Counted from the first letter of the stretch, positions 17,046 to 26,214 are shown. The stretch: 64,000 nucleotides of DNA from Mycobacterium bourgelatii (GCF_010723575.1 NZ_BLKZ01000001.1:2914001-2978000), one strand, 5' to 3'. The notes: generated by a model not told the origin, from the sequence alone. Numbers and translations are program-made.

Positions 17046-17549
17046 ATGTATTACCACGCTTTTGTGTTCGCCATCGCAGTAGAGCGATTGGTCGAACTGC
17101 TCGTGGCCCGTCGCAACGCCGCGTGGTCAATGAGCCAGGGAGGCAGGGAGTTCGGGCAAGGCCACTATCCCGCGATGGTCAGCATGCATGCGCTGCTACT
17201 GGTTTCGTGTATCGCCGAGGTCAGTGAACGGCACCGGCCGTTCATCCCCGGGGTGGGTTGGCCGATGGTTACCGTGGTGGCGCTCAGTACGGTGGTGCGC
17301 TGGTGGTGCGTCGGCGTGCTTGGCAAGCACTGGAACCCAAGACTTATCGTGATTCCCGGTGCGCCGTTGGTCCGGCGTGGTCCGTACCGATGGCTACACC
17401 ACCCCAACTATTCCGCCGTCGTGGCCGAGGTTGCGGCGCTCCCGTTGGTACATTCGGCGTGGCTGACGGCCATCGCATTCACCACTGTCAACGCACTGGT
17501 GCTCAAGGTCCGCATCCGCACCCAGAACGCGGCCTTGGGATACGCCTAA
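17046..17549 (+). CDS. ICMT-type membrane methyltransferase
   Basis: This encodes 167 residues with about four membrane helices. The C-terminal block RRGPYRWLHHPNYSAVVAE carries the RxxHPxY motif of isoprenylcysteine carboxyl methyltransferase-like enzymes, which bind S-adenosylmethionine at the membrane face. Bacteria lack prenylated CaaX proteins. In Bacillus and Streptomyces the homologues next to type III PKS genes (BpsB, SrsB) O-methylate alkylpyrones or alkylresorcinols. The 12-base gap to the PKS gene makes that role the best inference here. Confidence 0.87.
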   Translation: MYYHAFVFAIAVERLVELLVARRNAAWSMSQGGREFGQGHYPAMVSMHALLLVSCIAEVSERHRPFIPGVGWPMVTVVALSTVVRWWCVGVLGKHWNPRLIVIPGAPLVRRGPYRWLHHPNYSAVVAEVAALPLVHSAWLTAIAFTTVNALVLKVRIRTQNAALGYA

Positions 17550-17553
17550 CTCG

Positions 17554-17718
17554 TCATGCGCGCCGTCGGACAACGATGTCCGCGGCCGCGCTCATTTGAT
17601 CGGACAACCGCAACAGGTCACGCTCGCCGATCCCGTTCGGCACGGTGTATGCCAGGCGGCGTACCTCAATGGCGTAGTTGCGCAGCTGCTCGCGGAGCCG
17701 GGCCTCGATGGTAGGCAT
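17554..17718 (-). CDS. Small conserved-looking protein of 54 residues
   Basis: This short gene reads ATG at 17718 to TGA at 17554 on the minus strand. It is preceded by GAGGAG five bases before the start, the best ribosome site in the neighbourhood. The protein begins MPTIEARLREQLRNYAIEVR and ends AADIVVRRRA. It is highly charged, probably all-helical, with no Cys, no signal peptide and no membrane segment. It sits convergent to the methyltransferase gene, with a 4-base gap. I do not recognise a family; coding is supported by the ribosome site and regular amphipathic composition. Confidence 0.65.
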   Translation of the reverse strand: MPTIEARLREQLRNYAIEVRRLAYTVPNGIGERDLLRLSDQMSAAADIVVRRRA

Positions 17719-17783
17719 GGCTTCTCCTCACGGCAAGGGGTTGGCTGGCTACAAAGCTATGCGGTCCCGTGGCGCGCCGCTAG

Positions 17784-17801
17784 ACGGTCGTACCGTTTTT
17801 T
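17784..17801 (+). terminator. Hairpin with T-tract
   Basis: ACGGT (17784-17788), CGT loop and ACCGT (17792-17796) run into six T residues, a textbook intrinsic terminator shape read on the plus strand. It lies about 235 bases past the methyltransferase stop, beyond the small minus-strand gene. Read on the minus strand it lies in the leader of that small gene, so a regulatory hairpin is an alternative. Confidence 0.35.
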
Positions 17802-17878
17802 ACGAGACGTTGACGGTCTTTACAGGACGGCTACAAGTTGGGCCAAAGTTCGGCCCCCGCGCAGACATTCGGCGTGGG

Positions 17879-18754
17879 CTACGACCCGTTGTCGCTATGT
17901 AGGCGCACCGTACGGGTGGTGCTGCTCTCGTCGAGGTCGACGATATCGCTGCGGGACCGCAGAAAATCGCTGAATGTCTTGTAGCCCAGCGACTTTTCGC
18001 TGAAGGACGGGTCCATCCGCTTCATCTGCGCCTTGACGACCGAGTTGTGCAGCCATTCGACATCGTCTTTTTCCTGCCCGATTCGTAACGCGCGCTCGAG
18101 CAGCCTGGTGGCGGCGATCTGCGGGTCGGGCGCCGCCTGCTCATCGTCGCGGTCGTTGGGGCTGGCATGCCGGCCGCGCTTCTTAGGCTGCGGCGCCGGT
18201 GCCTCGTTCGCGGTGATCCCGGGAAGGGCGTCGTAGGTGACGAACTCGTCGCACGCGGCCGCCAGCGACTGGCTGCTGGCCCCGGCGACACCGATACCCA
18301 CGACGTAGCGGCCGAGCCGTTTGCAGCGCTGAGCCAGCGCGATGTAGTCAGAATCGCCTCCGACGATCACCACGTGCGTCAAATCGGGCAAACGGAACAT
18401 GTCTTCGACCGCATCGACGGCCAGTCGGATGTCGGCCCCGTTCTTGCCGTAAGCCGCCGCAGGAAACAACTGCACCAGATCGACCGCTCGTGCAACGAGC
18501 TGACGGTGGTAACCGGCGTTGACATCGGCGGACCAGTCCGCATACGCGCGGGTGAGCACCAGGGTGCCGAACGAGGACGCGAAGTCGACGATGGCGCCCA
18601 GATCGACGGTCGCCGGCTGCAACCGGTCCTTTTCCAGGCCTTTGGCCTTGTCCCGCTGGAAGGCGCCGCGGCCGTGCACCTGGTCGTAGCGGGAGATCAC
18701 GATGTTGTCGAAGTCGAAGTAGACCGCCACGCGGGTCGTGTCGGACTCAGTCAT
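17879..18754 (-). CDS. NYN-domain RNase-like protein with OST-HTH/LOTUS domain
   Basis: This encodes 291 residues. VAVYFDFDNIVIS at 9-21 carries the acidic DFDN of the NYN (PIN-like) nuclease fold. GKNGADIRLAVDA and HVVIVGGDSDYIALAQRCK supply the remaining conserved Asp residues, so the metal-binding site looks intact. After a charged linker (about 185-215), residues 215-285 resemble an OST-HTH/LOTUS RNA-binding domain (WLHNSVVKAQMKRMDPSF, then LGYKTFSDFLRSR). The combination suggests a single-strand or structured RNA endonuclease. It is probably monocistronic. Targets are unknown. Confidence 0.88.
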   Translation of the reverse strand: MTESDTTRVAVYFDFDNIVISRYDQVHGRGAFQRDKAKGLEKDRLQPATVDLGAIVDFASSFGTLVLTRAYADWSADVNAGYHRQLVARAVDLVQLFPAAAYGKNGADIRLAVDAVEDMFRLPDLTHVVIVGGDSDYIALAQRCKRLGRYVVGIGVAGASSQSLAAACDEFVTYDALPGITANEAPAPQPKKRGRHASPNDRDDEQAAPDPQIAATRLLERALRIGQEKDDVEWLHNSVVKAQMKRMDPSFSEKSLGYKTFSDFLRSRSDIVDLDESSTTRTVRLHSDNGS

Positions 18755-18812
18755 CGTGCTGCTCGCTCGTCAATGGCCATCCGGTCATCGTGCGCCAACC
18801 GGTGCGGCGGCT

Positions 18813-19655
18813 TCAAGGCGCAAGGGGCCGATTCGTCCATTCCCGGCCCGCCCGGCGCGACGAGCGGAACCAGCCGCCCGCTGCTCCTGTGCCGCCGTCG
18901 GTGGGGATGGTGTGGCCGGTGACGAACGCGGACAGCTCCGAGGCCAGGAAGAGGATGACGCGGGCCTGGTCCACAGGGTGGCCCATCCGCCCCACCGGTA
19001 CCCACTGCGGCCACTGTCCCTGTTCTTCGGTGGACAGCCATTGCGAGTAGGGCACCTGCAGCGATTCGGTGACGTCTGGGCCGATCGCATTGACCCGGAC
19101 GCCATCGTGACCTACCTGGACCGCGAGGCTGCGGGTGAAGTGGATGACCGCCGCCTTGAAGGCGGCATAGACCGGATCCTCGGGGTAGCCGCGCAACCCT
19201 TCCACGGACGAGACGTTGATGATCGCCCCCGCACGTTGGTCGATCATGGCCGGCAGGAACGCGCGCGTCACCAGAAAAACGTGATACAAATTCACCCGGT
19301 AGAGCTCGTCCCAGAATTGCGGGTCGGTGTCGACGAACTTGCCAGGGTGCCGCAGCCAGTGCCCCACGTTGTTGACCAGCACATCTACCCGGCCATAACG
19401 GTCCAGCACGGTCCGTGCCAGAGCGCTCACCTGGTCGTCCTGGCGGACGTCGGTGGTGATCGCCAACGCTGCCTCACCGATCTCGTCCGCGGTCCGCCGG
19501 GCGAGGTCGCCGTCGATATCGGCGATCACCACCTGGGCGCCCTGCTGGGCGAACAACTTCGAGGTGGCGGCACCGATGCCGCCACCGCCCCCGGTCACCA
19601 CCGCGACCTGATTGGCCAGCAGTGGGCCGGGGTATGAGTGCTCTGTCATGGTCAT
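18813..19655 (-). CDS. Short-chain dehydrogenase/reductase
   Basis: This encodes 280 residues from the ATG at 19655; a second ATG six bases later is equally possible. The NAD(P)-binding motif is VVTGGGGGIG near residue 20. NNVG, the catalytic Ser in INVSSVEG and YAAFK for the Tyr-Lys pair complete the classical SDR core, and TIPTDGGTGAAGG is the usual C-terminal loop. It is divergent from the desaturase gene that starts at 19788, so the 132-base gap probably holds two promoters. Acidic residues after strand 2 (ADIDGD) favour NAD over NADP. The substrate is unknown. Confidence 0.88.
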   Translation of the reverse strand: MTMTEHSYPGPLLANQVAVVTGGGGGIGAATSKLFAQQGAQVVIADIDGDLARRTADEIGEAALAITTDVRQDDQVSALARTVLDRYGRVDVLVNNVGHWLRHPGKFVDTDPQFWDELYRVNLYHVFLVTRAFLPAMIDQRAGAIINVSSVEGLRGYPEDPVYAAFKAAVIHFTRSLAVQVGHDGVRVNAIGPDVTESLQVPYSQWLSTEEQGQWPQWVPVGRMGHPVDQARVILFLASELSAFVTGHTIPTDGGTGAAGGWFRSSRRAGREWTNRPLAP

Positions 19656-19787
19656 ATCTCTACCCCCGGGGGCGCGAACCAGTGGAATTGATGAGAGGCT
19701 GGAGGATGGCGCACCCGTCGATGCGGGAACAATGCTGGGCCAACCCCACGATCCTCGACGGACGGACGAAATCATGATGCTGCGGCA

Positions 19788-21104
19788 ATGGCGATAACCG
19801 ATGTAGCGGCATATGCGCACCTGAATGAGGCGGACCTCGAGGCGCTGGCAGCCGATCTAGAGGCGATCCGCCGCGATGTCGAGGGTTCGCTCGGTGCCAA
19901 AGACAGGGCCTACATCCGTCGGGCCATCGCATTCCAGCGAGGCCTTGATTTGGTCGCGCGGCTGGTGATTGCCGGGACCACCGGCAAGGTCGGCTGGGCG
20001 ATGGGTACCGCAACCCTCGCAATCGCCAAGAGCATCGAGAACATGGAACTCGGTCACAATATCGGCCACGGTCAATGGGATTGGATGAACGACCCGGAAA
20101 TCCATTCCAATACCTGGGAGTGGGACATGGCGGGTGTCTCATCGCAGTGGCGGTATTCGCACAACTACCGCCACCACGTGTTCACCAACGTCCTTGGGGT
20201 GGACGACGATCTAGGCTTCGGCGTGCTGCGGGTGACCCGGGACCAGGAGTGGCGACGCAGCAACCTGTATCAAGTTCCGCGCAACCTGCTGCTGGCCATC
20301 ATGTTCGAGTGGGGCATCGCGGCACACGGTTTGCATTCCGCACATGAGCGGGCAACGACCGACGCCGAGAAGTCTGCACACACCCGCGCGCTACTGCACA
20401 AGATGGCCCGTCAGGCCGGCAAGGACTTCGTCTTCTTTCCGGCCCTCAGCCTGCGACGATGGCGCCGCACGCTGCTGGCGAATTTGGTGGCCAACCTGCT
20501 GCGCAACGTATGGGCAAACGTGGTGATCCTGTGTGGTCACTTTGCCGACGGCGCGGAGAAGTTCCACCCTGCCGCACTCGACGACGAGACCAAACCGGAA
20601 TGGTATCTGCGGCAGATGCTCGGCACCGCAAACTTCGACGCCGGCCCGGTCTTGGCATTCCTCAGTGGAAACCTCTGCTACCAGATCGAGCACCACCTGT
20701 TTCCCGACCTGCCAAGTAACCACTACGCGGAGATCGCCCTACGGGTTCGTGCCCTGTGTGCGAAGTACGACCTGCCGTATACGACCGGGCCGCTGATTCG
20801 CCAGTATCTGCTCACCTTCCGCACCATCGCCAAGTTGGCGTTGCCGAACAGGTTCCTGTCCGCGTCGGTGCATGACGCGCCCGAGACGGCCTCGGAGCAC
20901 AAGTTCCGCAACGCCGCCGCGCTCGACGCACCCGAAGGAAGCCAGGGCACGGTAGCCCGACACGGGTTGGTGACCGCGCTACGGAACGGGCGACAGTCCG
21001 GGCGACAGTCGAATGTCCTCAGCGGATCGAAACGAGTTGGTCGATCGAATCGTGGGGCAAGTCGCCGTCAACGACGGCTGTCACCGAGAGCTGGTTCAGT
21101 GTGA
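19788..21104 (+). CDS. desA3: Acyl-CoA fatty acid desaturase, DesA3-like
   Basis: This encodes 438 residues. The three His boxes of membrane acyl-CoA desaturases are present: HNIGH at 90-94, HNYRHH at 125-130 and QIEHH ending at 303. The start MAITDV and overall sequence strongly recall M. tuberculosis DesA3 (Rv3229c), a delta-9 stearoyl-CoA desaturase that takes electrons from Rv3230c. No reductase gene is adjacent here; a candidate lies at 52562, next to a second desaturase. The basic C-terminal tail overlaps the convergent transglutaminase gene by 86 bases, so the tail may be longer than in relatives. Confidence 0.9.
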   Translation: MAITDVAAYAHLNEADLEALAADLEAIRRDVEGSLGAKDRAYIRRAIAFQRGLDLVARLVIAGTTGKVGWAMGTATLAIAKSIENMELGHNIGHGQWDWMNDPEIHSNTWEWDMAGVSSQWRYSHNYRHHVFTNVLGVDDDLGFGVLRVTRDQEWRRSNLYQVPRNLLLAIMFEWGIAAHGLHSAHERATTDAEKSAHTRALLHKMARQAGKDFVFFPALSLRRWRRTLLANLVANLLRNVWANVVILCGHFADGAEKFHPAALDDETKPEWYLRQMLGTANFDAGPVLAFLSGNLCYQIEHHLFPDLPSNHYAEIALRVRALCAKYDLPYTTGPLIRQYLLTFRTIAKLALPNRFLSASVHDAPETASEHKFRNAAALDAPEGSQGTVARHGLVTALRNGRQSGRQSNVLSGSKRVGRSNRGASRRQRRLSPRAGSV

Positions 21105-21822
21105 TCGCGCCCCGGTGATTGTCGAGAAACGCCGTGTCGGCGGCGTCTCGGCCGGTGGCTATGCGCACCAACGTCTGCCGCGGGGCCAGCAGCGTCGCAT
21201 CGACCACTCGCCATTGTCCCTCGACGAAAGCCTCGGCGACGGCGTGGAAATCCATAGGAGACAATCCCGGCGCATAGACCGATACCAAGCGGGCGGGGAC
21301 GTGGACCGCACGCAGCAGCGCCACGACCAGGTGTGCGTAATCACGGCACACGCCCCTGCCGGCGAGCAGGGTGTCCACCGCGCCGTCGATCGGGTCACTC
21401 GAACCGGGTACGTACTCAAGGCGGGTGCCCACCCACGAACTCACGTGCTCCAGTAGCGTCGCGGCGTCGCGGTCACTGCCGAATTCGGTTGCGGCGAAGC
21501 CAAAGAACTTGTCGGTCTCGGCGTAGCGGCTGGGACGTAGGTACAACGACTGGTCGTATTCGGACCCGAGGGCCGGCTGTGTCCGGCCCACGATCGTCGC
21601 TGCGTAGTCAACCCGTAGGGTGCCCTCCGAGGCATCGAACTTGTGAATCCGGTTGCCGTGCACACCGCTGATTTCCAACGGTTGGATGGTGCGTCCGTTC
21701 AAGTCGAAGCGAAGCGACTCGAACACTTCGGCACCGGGATGCGGCGCGACGGCTATCTGAAATTCGAGAGTTGTGGCGGCGGTGATTTCGACTTCCATTT
21801 CAACGCCCACTTCTCGTCTCAT
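21019..21822 (-). CDS. Transglutaminase-like cysteine protease family protein
   Basis: This encodes 267 residues from the ATG at 21822 (MRREVGVEMEVEI), with a CGGAG ribosome site about nine bases upstream; a longer frame upstream has no such site. The N-terminal half is the beta-rich domain common to bacterial transglutaminase-like proteins. The catalytic triad is visible as Cys in GRGVCRDYAHL, His in DFHAVAEAF and Asp in RVVDATLL. It is cytosolic by appearance, with no signal peptide. It is divergent from the molybdopterin oxidoreductase. The family includes peptidases and cross-linking enzymes; the substrate is unknown. Confidence 0.88.
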   Translation of the reverse strand: MRREVGVEMEVEITAATTLEFQIAVAPHPGAEVFESLRFDLNGRTIQPLEISGVHGNRIHKFDASEGTLRVDYAATIVGRTQPALGSEYDQSLYLRPSRYAETDKFFGFAATEFGSDRDAATLLEHVSSWVGTRLEYVPGSSDPIDGAVDTLLAGRGVCRDYAHLVVALLRAVHVPARLVSVYAPGLSPMDFHAVAEAFVEGQWRVVDATLLAPRQTLVRIATGRDAADTAFLDNHRGAITLNQLSVTAVVDGDLPHDSIDQLVSIR

Positions 21823-21926
21823 AGCGCGATACTCCGCTACGTGTCGGGGGTCCGGCAACTTGGGGTTGCGCCGAGACCGCGCCGCGGCTACTTCCGCGAC
21901 TCGAAGTAGCGTAATAAGGTGGGTCT

Positions 21927-24125
21927 GTGGCACCCGGCGAAGACGGCAAGCATCTGCGTTCCTGCCCTTTGTGTGAAGCCATGTGCGGCTTGGAGGTTCA
22001 CGTAGCGGACGGTGTGGTCGCCAGTATTCGAGGCAATCGCGACGACGTGTGGAGTCGTGGTCATCTGTGCCCGAAGGGAGTGTCGCTGGGCGCCATACAC
22101 AGCGACCCCGACCGCATCCGCAGCCCGCTGATCAAGGTCGATGGACGCTGGCAGGAGGTCAGCTGGGACGCGGCATTCCGCCGCTGTACCGAGTTGCTCA
22201 CACCGGTGATCCGCAAATACGGAATCGGCGCCGTCACCGCCTACACCGGCAACCCGTTGGCGCACTCCTTTTCGCTCGCCCGGTACGCGGGGGTGCTGCT
22301 CGGCATGTCCGGAATGCCGATCACCTACTCCCCGGGCACGGTCGACCAGTGGCCAAAGAACCTGTCGTCGCATCTGATGTACGGCGGTTGGTGGAACTTC
22401 CCGGTGCCCGATATCGAACGCACGGATCTGCTGGTGATCATGGGCGCCAATCCCGCCGCGTCGCAGGGTTCGTTGCTGGCCGCGCCCAACGTGATGGGAT
22501 TGATCGGCGCCATCCGCAAACGCGGGAAGGTGATTGTCATCGACCCGGTGCGTACCGAGACCGCGGCCCAGGCCGACGAATGGCTGCCCATAGTCCCGGG
22601 TACCGATGCGGCGCTACTGCTGGCCGTCGCGCACACGTTGTTCGACGAGGACCTGGTCAACCCCAGCCCCTACGTCGACGAACTCGACACCCTGCGACGG
22701 GTGGTAGCGGACTGGCCGCCGAGTCGGGTGAGTACGGCCACGGGAATTGCCGAGGACCGAATTCGGACCTTGGCGCGCGAGCTCGCCGGCACCGAGAAAT
22801 CGGTGGTCTACGGCCGAATCGGGCTGTGCAATCAGGAATTCGGCAGCCTGGCCAGCTGGCTGGTCGACGTGATCAACATTTTGACCGGACATTTCGATAC
22901 AACCGGCGGGGCCATGTTCCCCCGACCTGCGGCCTGGTCGATCACCACGCAGCCGCTGCCGGGTTTGGAGGGCGGCGCCCCCGAATTCGGCCGCTGGCGT
23001 ACTCGGGTGCGGGGAGCGAAGGAAGTCCTGGGCCAGGTGCCGGTGTCGTGTCTGGCCGAGGAGATCGCCACACCTGGCGACGGCCAGCTCAAGGCCCTCA
23101 TCACGATCGCGGGCAACCCAGTGTTGTCCACGCCCGCCGGCGACAAGCTCGACGAGGCGTTGCCGACGCTGGAAGCGATGATCTCCGTTGATCTTTGGCT
23201 TAACGAGACGACCCGGCACGCCGATGTGATTCTGCCCGGGCTCTCTCCGTTGGAGCAGCCCCATCACGACGACCTGATCCTGCAATTCGCGATCCGCAGC
23301 TTCGCGAATTACTCGGCGCCGGTTTTCGACCCCGGTGAGCGTCCGCACGAATGGGAGATCCTCATCCGCCTGACCGGCTTGTGCACCGGAACACCGGCCG
23401 AGGACGTCGACGTGGCGGCGATCGACGACGGCTTCTTCGACTACCTGGCCTTCACCCGCGGACTCGACGGCGTAGAGATCCGCAAGCTCTACGACCATGG
23501 TGGTCCCGAGCGGATGCTGGATCTGACGTTGCGCACCGGGCCGTTCGGGGACCGCTACGGCGAGAACCCCGGTGGTCTCACGCTGGACCAGCTGAAGAAG
23601 AACCCGAACGGAATCGATTTCGGGCCGATGGTGCCCCAGCTACCGGACATTCTGGGCACCCCGGACAAAAGGATCCGGCTCGCGCCGCAATACCTGCTCG
23701 ACGACCTGCCCCGGCTGGCCGCCCGACTGGAACGGCCCGCCGATCCGCTGGTCTTGGTAAGCCGCAGGCACCTGCGGTCGAACAACTCCTGGCTGCACAA
23801 CGTGCCCGCGTTGATGAAGGGTAGGGACCGCTGCACGCTGCTGATCCACCCCGCCGATGCGGCCCGGTACGGTGTTGCCGACGGCGAGATCGTGACGGTG
23901 AAGTCCGCGGCGGGCGAGATCAAGGTGCGGGCTGAATTGACCGACGCGATCATGCCCGGCGTGGTTTCGATGCCACATGGCTGGGGACACGCCAAACCCG
24001 GTACCCGCCTGTCGGTCGCCAACAGCTCACCGGGCGTGAACACGAATGTGCTTTCGGTGCCGACATTCGTCGACGAGCCATCGGGCAACGGCGCCCTCAA
24101 TGGCATTCCCGTCACGGTCAGCTAA
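21927..24125 (+). CDS. Molybdopterin oxidoreductase (formate dehydrogenase/nitrate reductase-like)
   Basis: This encodes 732 residues from a GTG start preceded by AAGGTGGG. The N-terminal [4Fe-4S] ligands are Cys13, Cys16, Cys20 and Cys48 (C-x2-C-x3-C-x27-C). Domains for bis-MGD binding follow, and the C-terminal molydop-binding domain (from about 600) includes LIHPADAARYGVADGEIV. It lacks a Tat signal, so it is a cytosolic DMSO-reductase-superfamily enzyme, similar in shape to M. tuberculosis Rv0197. No electron-transfer subunit is adjacent. The sulfatase starts 15 bases later. The substrate is not evident. Confidence 0.9.
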   Translation: MAPGEDGKHLRSCPLCEAMCGLEVHVADGVVASIRGNRDDVWSRGHLCPKGVSLGAIHSDPDRIRSPLIKVDGRWQEVSWDAAFRRCTELLTPVIRKYGIGAVTAYTGNPLAHSFSLARYAGVLLGMSGMPITYSPGTVDQWPKNLSSHLMYGGWWNFPVPDIERTDLLVIMGANPAASQGSLLAAPNVMGLIGAIRKRGKVIVIDPVRTETAAQADEWLPIVPGTDAALLLAVAHTLFDEDLVNPSPYVDELDTLRRVVADWPPSRVSTATGIAEDRIRTLARELAGTEKSVVYGRIGLCNQEFGSLASWLVDVINILTGHFDTTGGAMFPRPAAWSITTQPLPGLEGGAPEFGRWRTRVRGAKEVLGQVPVSCLAEEIATPGDGQLKALITIAGNPVLSTPAGDKLDEALPTLEAMISVDLWLNETTRHADVILPGLSPLEQPHHDDLILQFAIRSFANYSAPVFDPGERPHEWEILIRLTGLCTGTPAEDVDVAAIDDGFFDYLAFTRGLDGVEIRKLYDHGGPERMLDLTLRTGPFGDRYGENPGGLTLDQLKKNPNGIDFGPMVPQLPDILGTPDKRIRLAPQYLLDDLPRLAARLERPADPLVLVSRRHLRSNNSWLHNVPALMKGRDRCTLLIHPADAARYGVADGEIVTVKSAAGEIKVRAELTDAIMPGVVSMPHGWGHAKPGTRLSVANSSPGVNTNVLSVPTFVDEPSGNGALNGIPVTVS

Positions 24126-24140
24126 GGGGTACATGTCAGC

Positions 24141-25748
24141 GTGAAGCGGCCCAACTTTCTGGTCATCGTGGCCGATGACCTTGGCTACTCCGATATCGGC
24201 GCGTTCGGCGGCGAGATCGCTACGCCCAACCTGGATCAGCTGGCCTACCGGGGGATCCGGTTCACCGATTTCCATTCTGCTCCGGCCTGCTCACCGACCC
24301 GGGCGATGCTGCTGACCGGGACCGATCATCACGTTGCCGGCATCGGCACCATGCTCGAGGTGGCGGTTCCAGGATTCCAAGGAGCACCCGGCTACGAGGG
24401 CTATCTCAACGACCGGGTGGTCGCGCTCCCCGAATTATTGCGCGACGCAGGGTATTTGACGCTGATGTCGGGCAAATGGCACCTGGGGTCGACTATCGAA
24501 ACGTCGCCGTGGGCGCGAGGATTCGAGCGCTCCTTCGCTCTGCTCCCAGCCGGAGCCAGCCACTACGGCGGTTCGGGCGCGCGCGGATTCTCGCCCGTGC
24601 CAACCCTTTACACCGAAGACGACCAATTTGTCACGGTCGGAGAAGACTTCTATTCATCGGACTTCTACGCCGACAACCTGTTGCGCTACTTCCGCGAGCG
24701 TTGCGAGGATGACGACCGGCCGTTCTTCGCCTACCTGCCCTTTCAGGCGCCGCACTGGCCGTTGCAAGCACCGGACGAATCCGTCGCCGCCTATCGAGGC
24801 CGCTACGACGACGGGCCGGACGCACTACGCGAAGCGCGTCTGGCTGCGCTGAAGCAGCTGGGTCTGTGTCCGCCCGACGTCGAGGCCCACCCGGTCGTGG
24901 CCGACGGCGCTCCCGAGTGGGCCGACATGTCGGCCGAACAGCGCGCGTTGTCGGCCCGCAGTATGGAGGTTTATGCCGGCATGGTGGACCGGATGGACTG
25001 GAACATCGGGCGGGTGATCGACTATTTGGCCGAGACCGGCGAGTTGGACAACACGGTCGTGATCTTCTTGTCCGACAACGGCGCGGAAGGAGCGATCGTC
25101 GAGGCAATGCCGTTGCGTGGCCCGGAGATCGCTGCGCGCGTGGCACAGCACTGCGACAACAGCCTCGACAACCTCGGCCGCCCGACCTCGTTCATCTGGT
25201 ACGGCCCACGCTGGGCGCAGGCCGCCACCGCGCCATCGCGGCTGCACAAGGCATTCACCACCGAAGGCGGGATCCGCGTGGTCGGCTTCATGACCTGGCC
25301 AGGGTTCAAGCGGCAGGGCGAGATTGGCACCGCATTCGCAACCGTCATGGATATCGCCCCTACCGTGCTGGAGCTTGCCGGCATCCCGCATCCCAGCGAG
25401 GCCGACTCCACCTATCGGGGCCGGGAGGTGGTCCCGATGCGCGGAAGTTCGCTGGTGCCGTATCTGTCCGGCGGCGTCGAACGGGTGCATGACGGCGACG
25501 TCGGCACGGGCTGGGAACTGTTCGGTCGGCGCGCCATTCGGCAGGGTGACTGGAAGGCGCTCTATCTACCGGCGCCTTACGGCCCCGGGACGTGGCAGCT
25601 CTACGATCTCGCAGCAGACCCTGGCGAGATCCACGATCAGGCCGATGTGCGCCCGGACAAGCTGGCCGAACTCCTCGAACTGTGGGACCGCTACGTCGCG
25701 GAGAACGGCGTAATCCTCGAACCGATATCGGTTTTCGACGCACTCTGA
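24141..25748 (+). CDS. Arylsulfatase-type sulfatase
   Basis: This encodes 535 residues from GTG 24141. The formylglycine motif CSPTR sits at 50-54 and is followed by AMLLTG. The metal-binding ADD at 11-13 and the late FLSDNGAEG complete the alkaline phosphatase/sulfatase active site. GKWHLG is also present. Cys at the first position means maturation by a formylglycine-generating enzyme, which is not in this window. No signal peptide is seen, so it acts in the cytosol, like most mycobacterial Ats proteins. Transcription is probably shared with the molybdopterin enzyme. The sulfate ester is unknown. Confidence 0.92.
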   Translation: MKRPNFLVIVADDLGYSDIGAFGGEIATPNLDQLAYRGIRFTDFHSAPACSPTRAMLLTGTDHHVAGIGTMLEVAVPGFQGAPGYEGYLNDRVVALPELLRDAGYLTLMSGKWHLGSTIETSPWARGFERSFALLPAGASHYGGSGARGFSPVPTLYTEDDQFVTVGEDFYSSDFYADNLLRYFRERCEDDDRPFFAYLPFQAPHWPLQAPDESVAAYRGRYDDGPDALREARLAALKQLGLCPPDVEAHPVVADGAPEWADMSAEQRALSARSMEVYAGMVDRMDWNIGRVIDYLAETGELDNTVVIFLSDNGAEGAIVEAMPLRGPEIAARVAQHCDNSLDNLGRPTSFIWYGPRWAQAATAPSRLHKAFTTEGGIRVVGFMTWPGFKRQGEIGTAFATVMDIAPTVLELAGIPHPSEADSTYRGREVVPMRGSSLVPYLSGGVERVHDGDVGTGWELFGRRAIRQGDWKALYLPAPYGPGTWQLYDLAADPGEIHDQADVRPDKLAELLELWDRYVAENGVILEPISVFDAL

Positions 25749-25862
25749 CCGGACCGGTGGCTCGGCAACTGGGACGGTGGGTTAGACGCCGGCGTCGCGC
25801 AAATCGCTGCGGCGCAGCGTATTGACATTAGGGGAGGGCGGAGCTCGTTACCGCGTCAACGA

Positions 25863-26138
25863 TCATGACGACGGCGACTCGTTTGTGACTGCCTTGTAGC
25901 CGCGGGCGGCCATGCGATCGACTGCCGCCCGAACCACACCGAAAATCAGGCCCTGCAGTCCGGCGCCAAGCAGTGCGCTCTGGGTGGACTTACTGAGGTC
26001 TTTGGGGTCCGGGGGACCTTCATCGTTCGCGCTCAACCGCTTCCACACCTGGTTGAAGATCGAGCCAGCGAGGAGGCCTCCTGCCACACTGGTAGCGATC
26101 GACAATGGAAAATACAAAGTCTTTGACGTCGCGCTCAT
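25863..26138 (-). CDS. DUF4235 small membrane protein
   Basis: This encodes 91 residues. The N-terminal helix YFPLSIATSVAGGLLAGSIF, the KSTQSALLGAGLQGLIFGVVRAAVDR helix and the RGYKAVT tail match the DUF4235 pattern found in actinobacteria: two membrane-leaning helices around a short charged loop with DPKD. Function is unknown. It is divergent from the esterase gene and lies alone after the sulfatase, convergent to it. Confidence 0.82.
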   Translation of the reverse strand: MSATSKTLYFPLSIATSVAGGLLAGSIFNQVWKRLSANDEGPPDPKDLSKSTQSALLGAGLQGLIFGVVRAAVDRMAARGYKAVTNESPSS

Positions 26139-26214
26139 AGTGGCCGGTATACCCGGCTATATTCTGGCCGAATCGCACCGGTCGAAAAGTCCGACGCGCC
26201 AGCATAGTTGATGG

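Noticed and set aside
15921..17057. 378-codon frame antisense to the type III PKS
   Set aside because: It is a GC-rich shadow; the catalytic triad is on the plus strand.
19656..19787. Operator search between the SDR and desaturase genes
   Set aside because: No palindrome or convincing promoter boxes stood out by eye.
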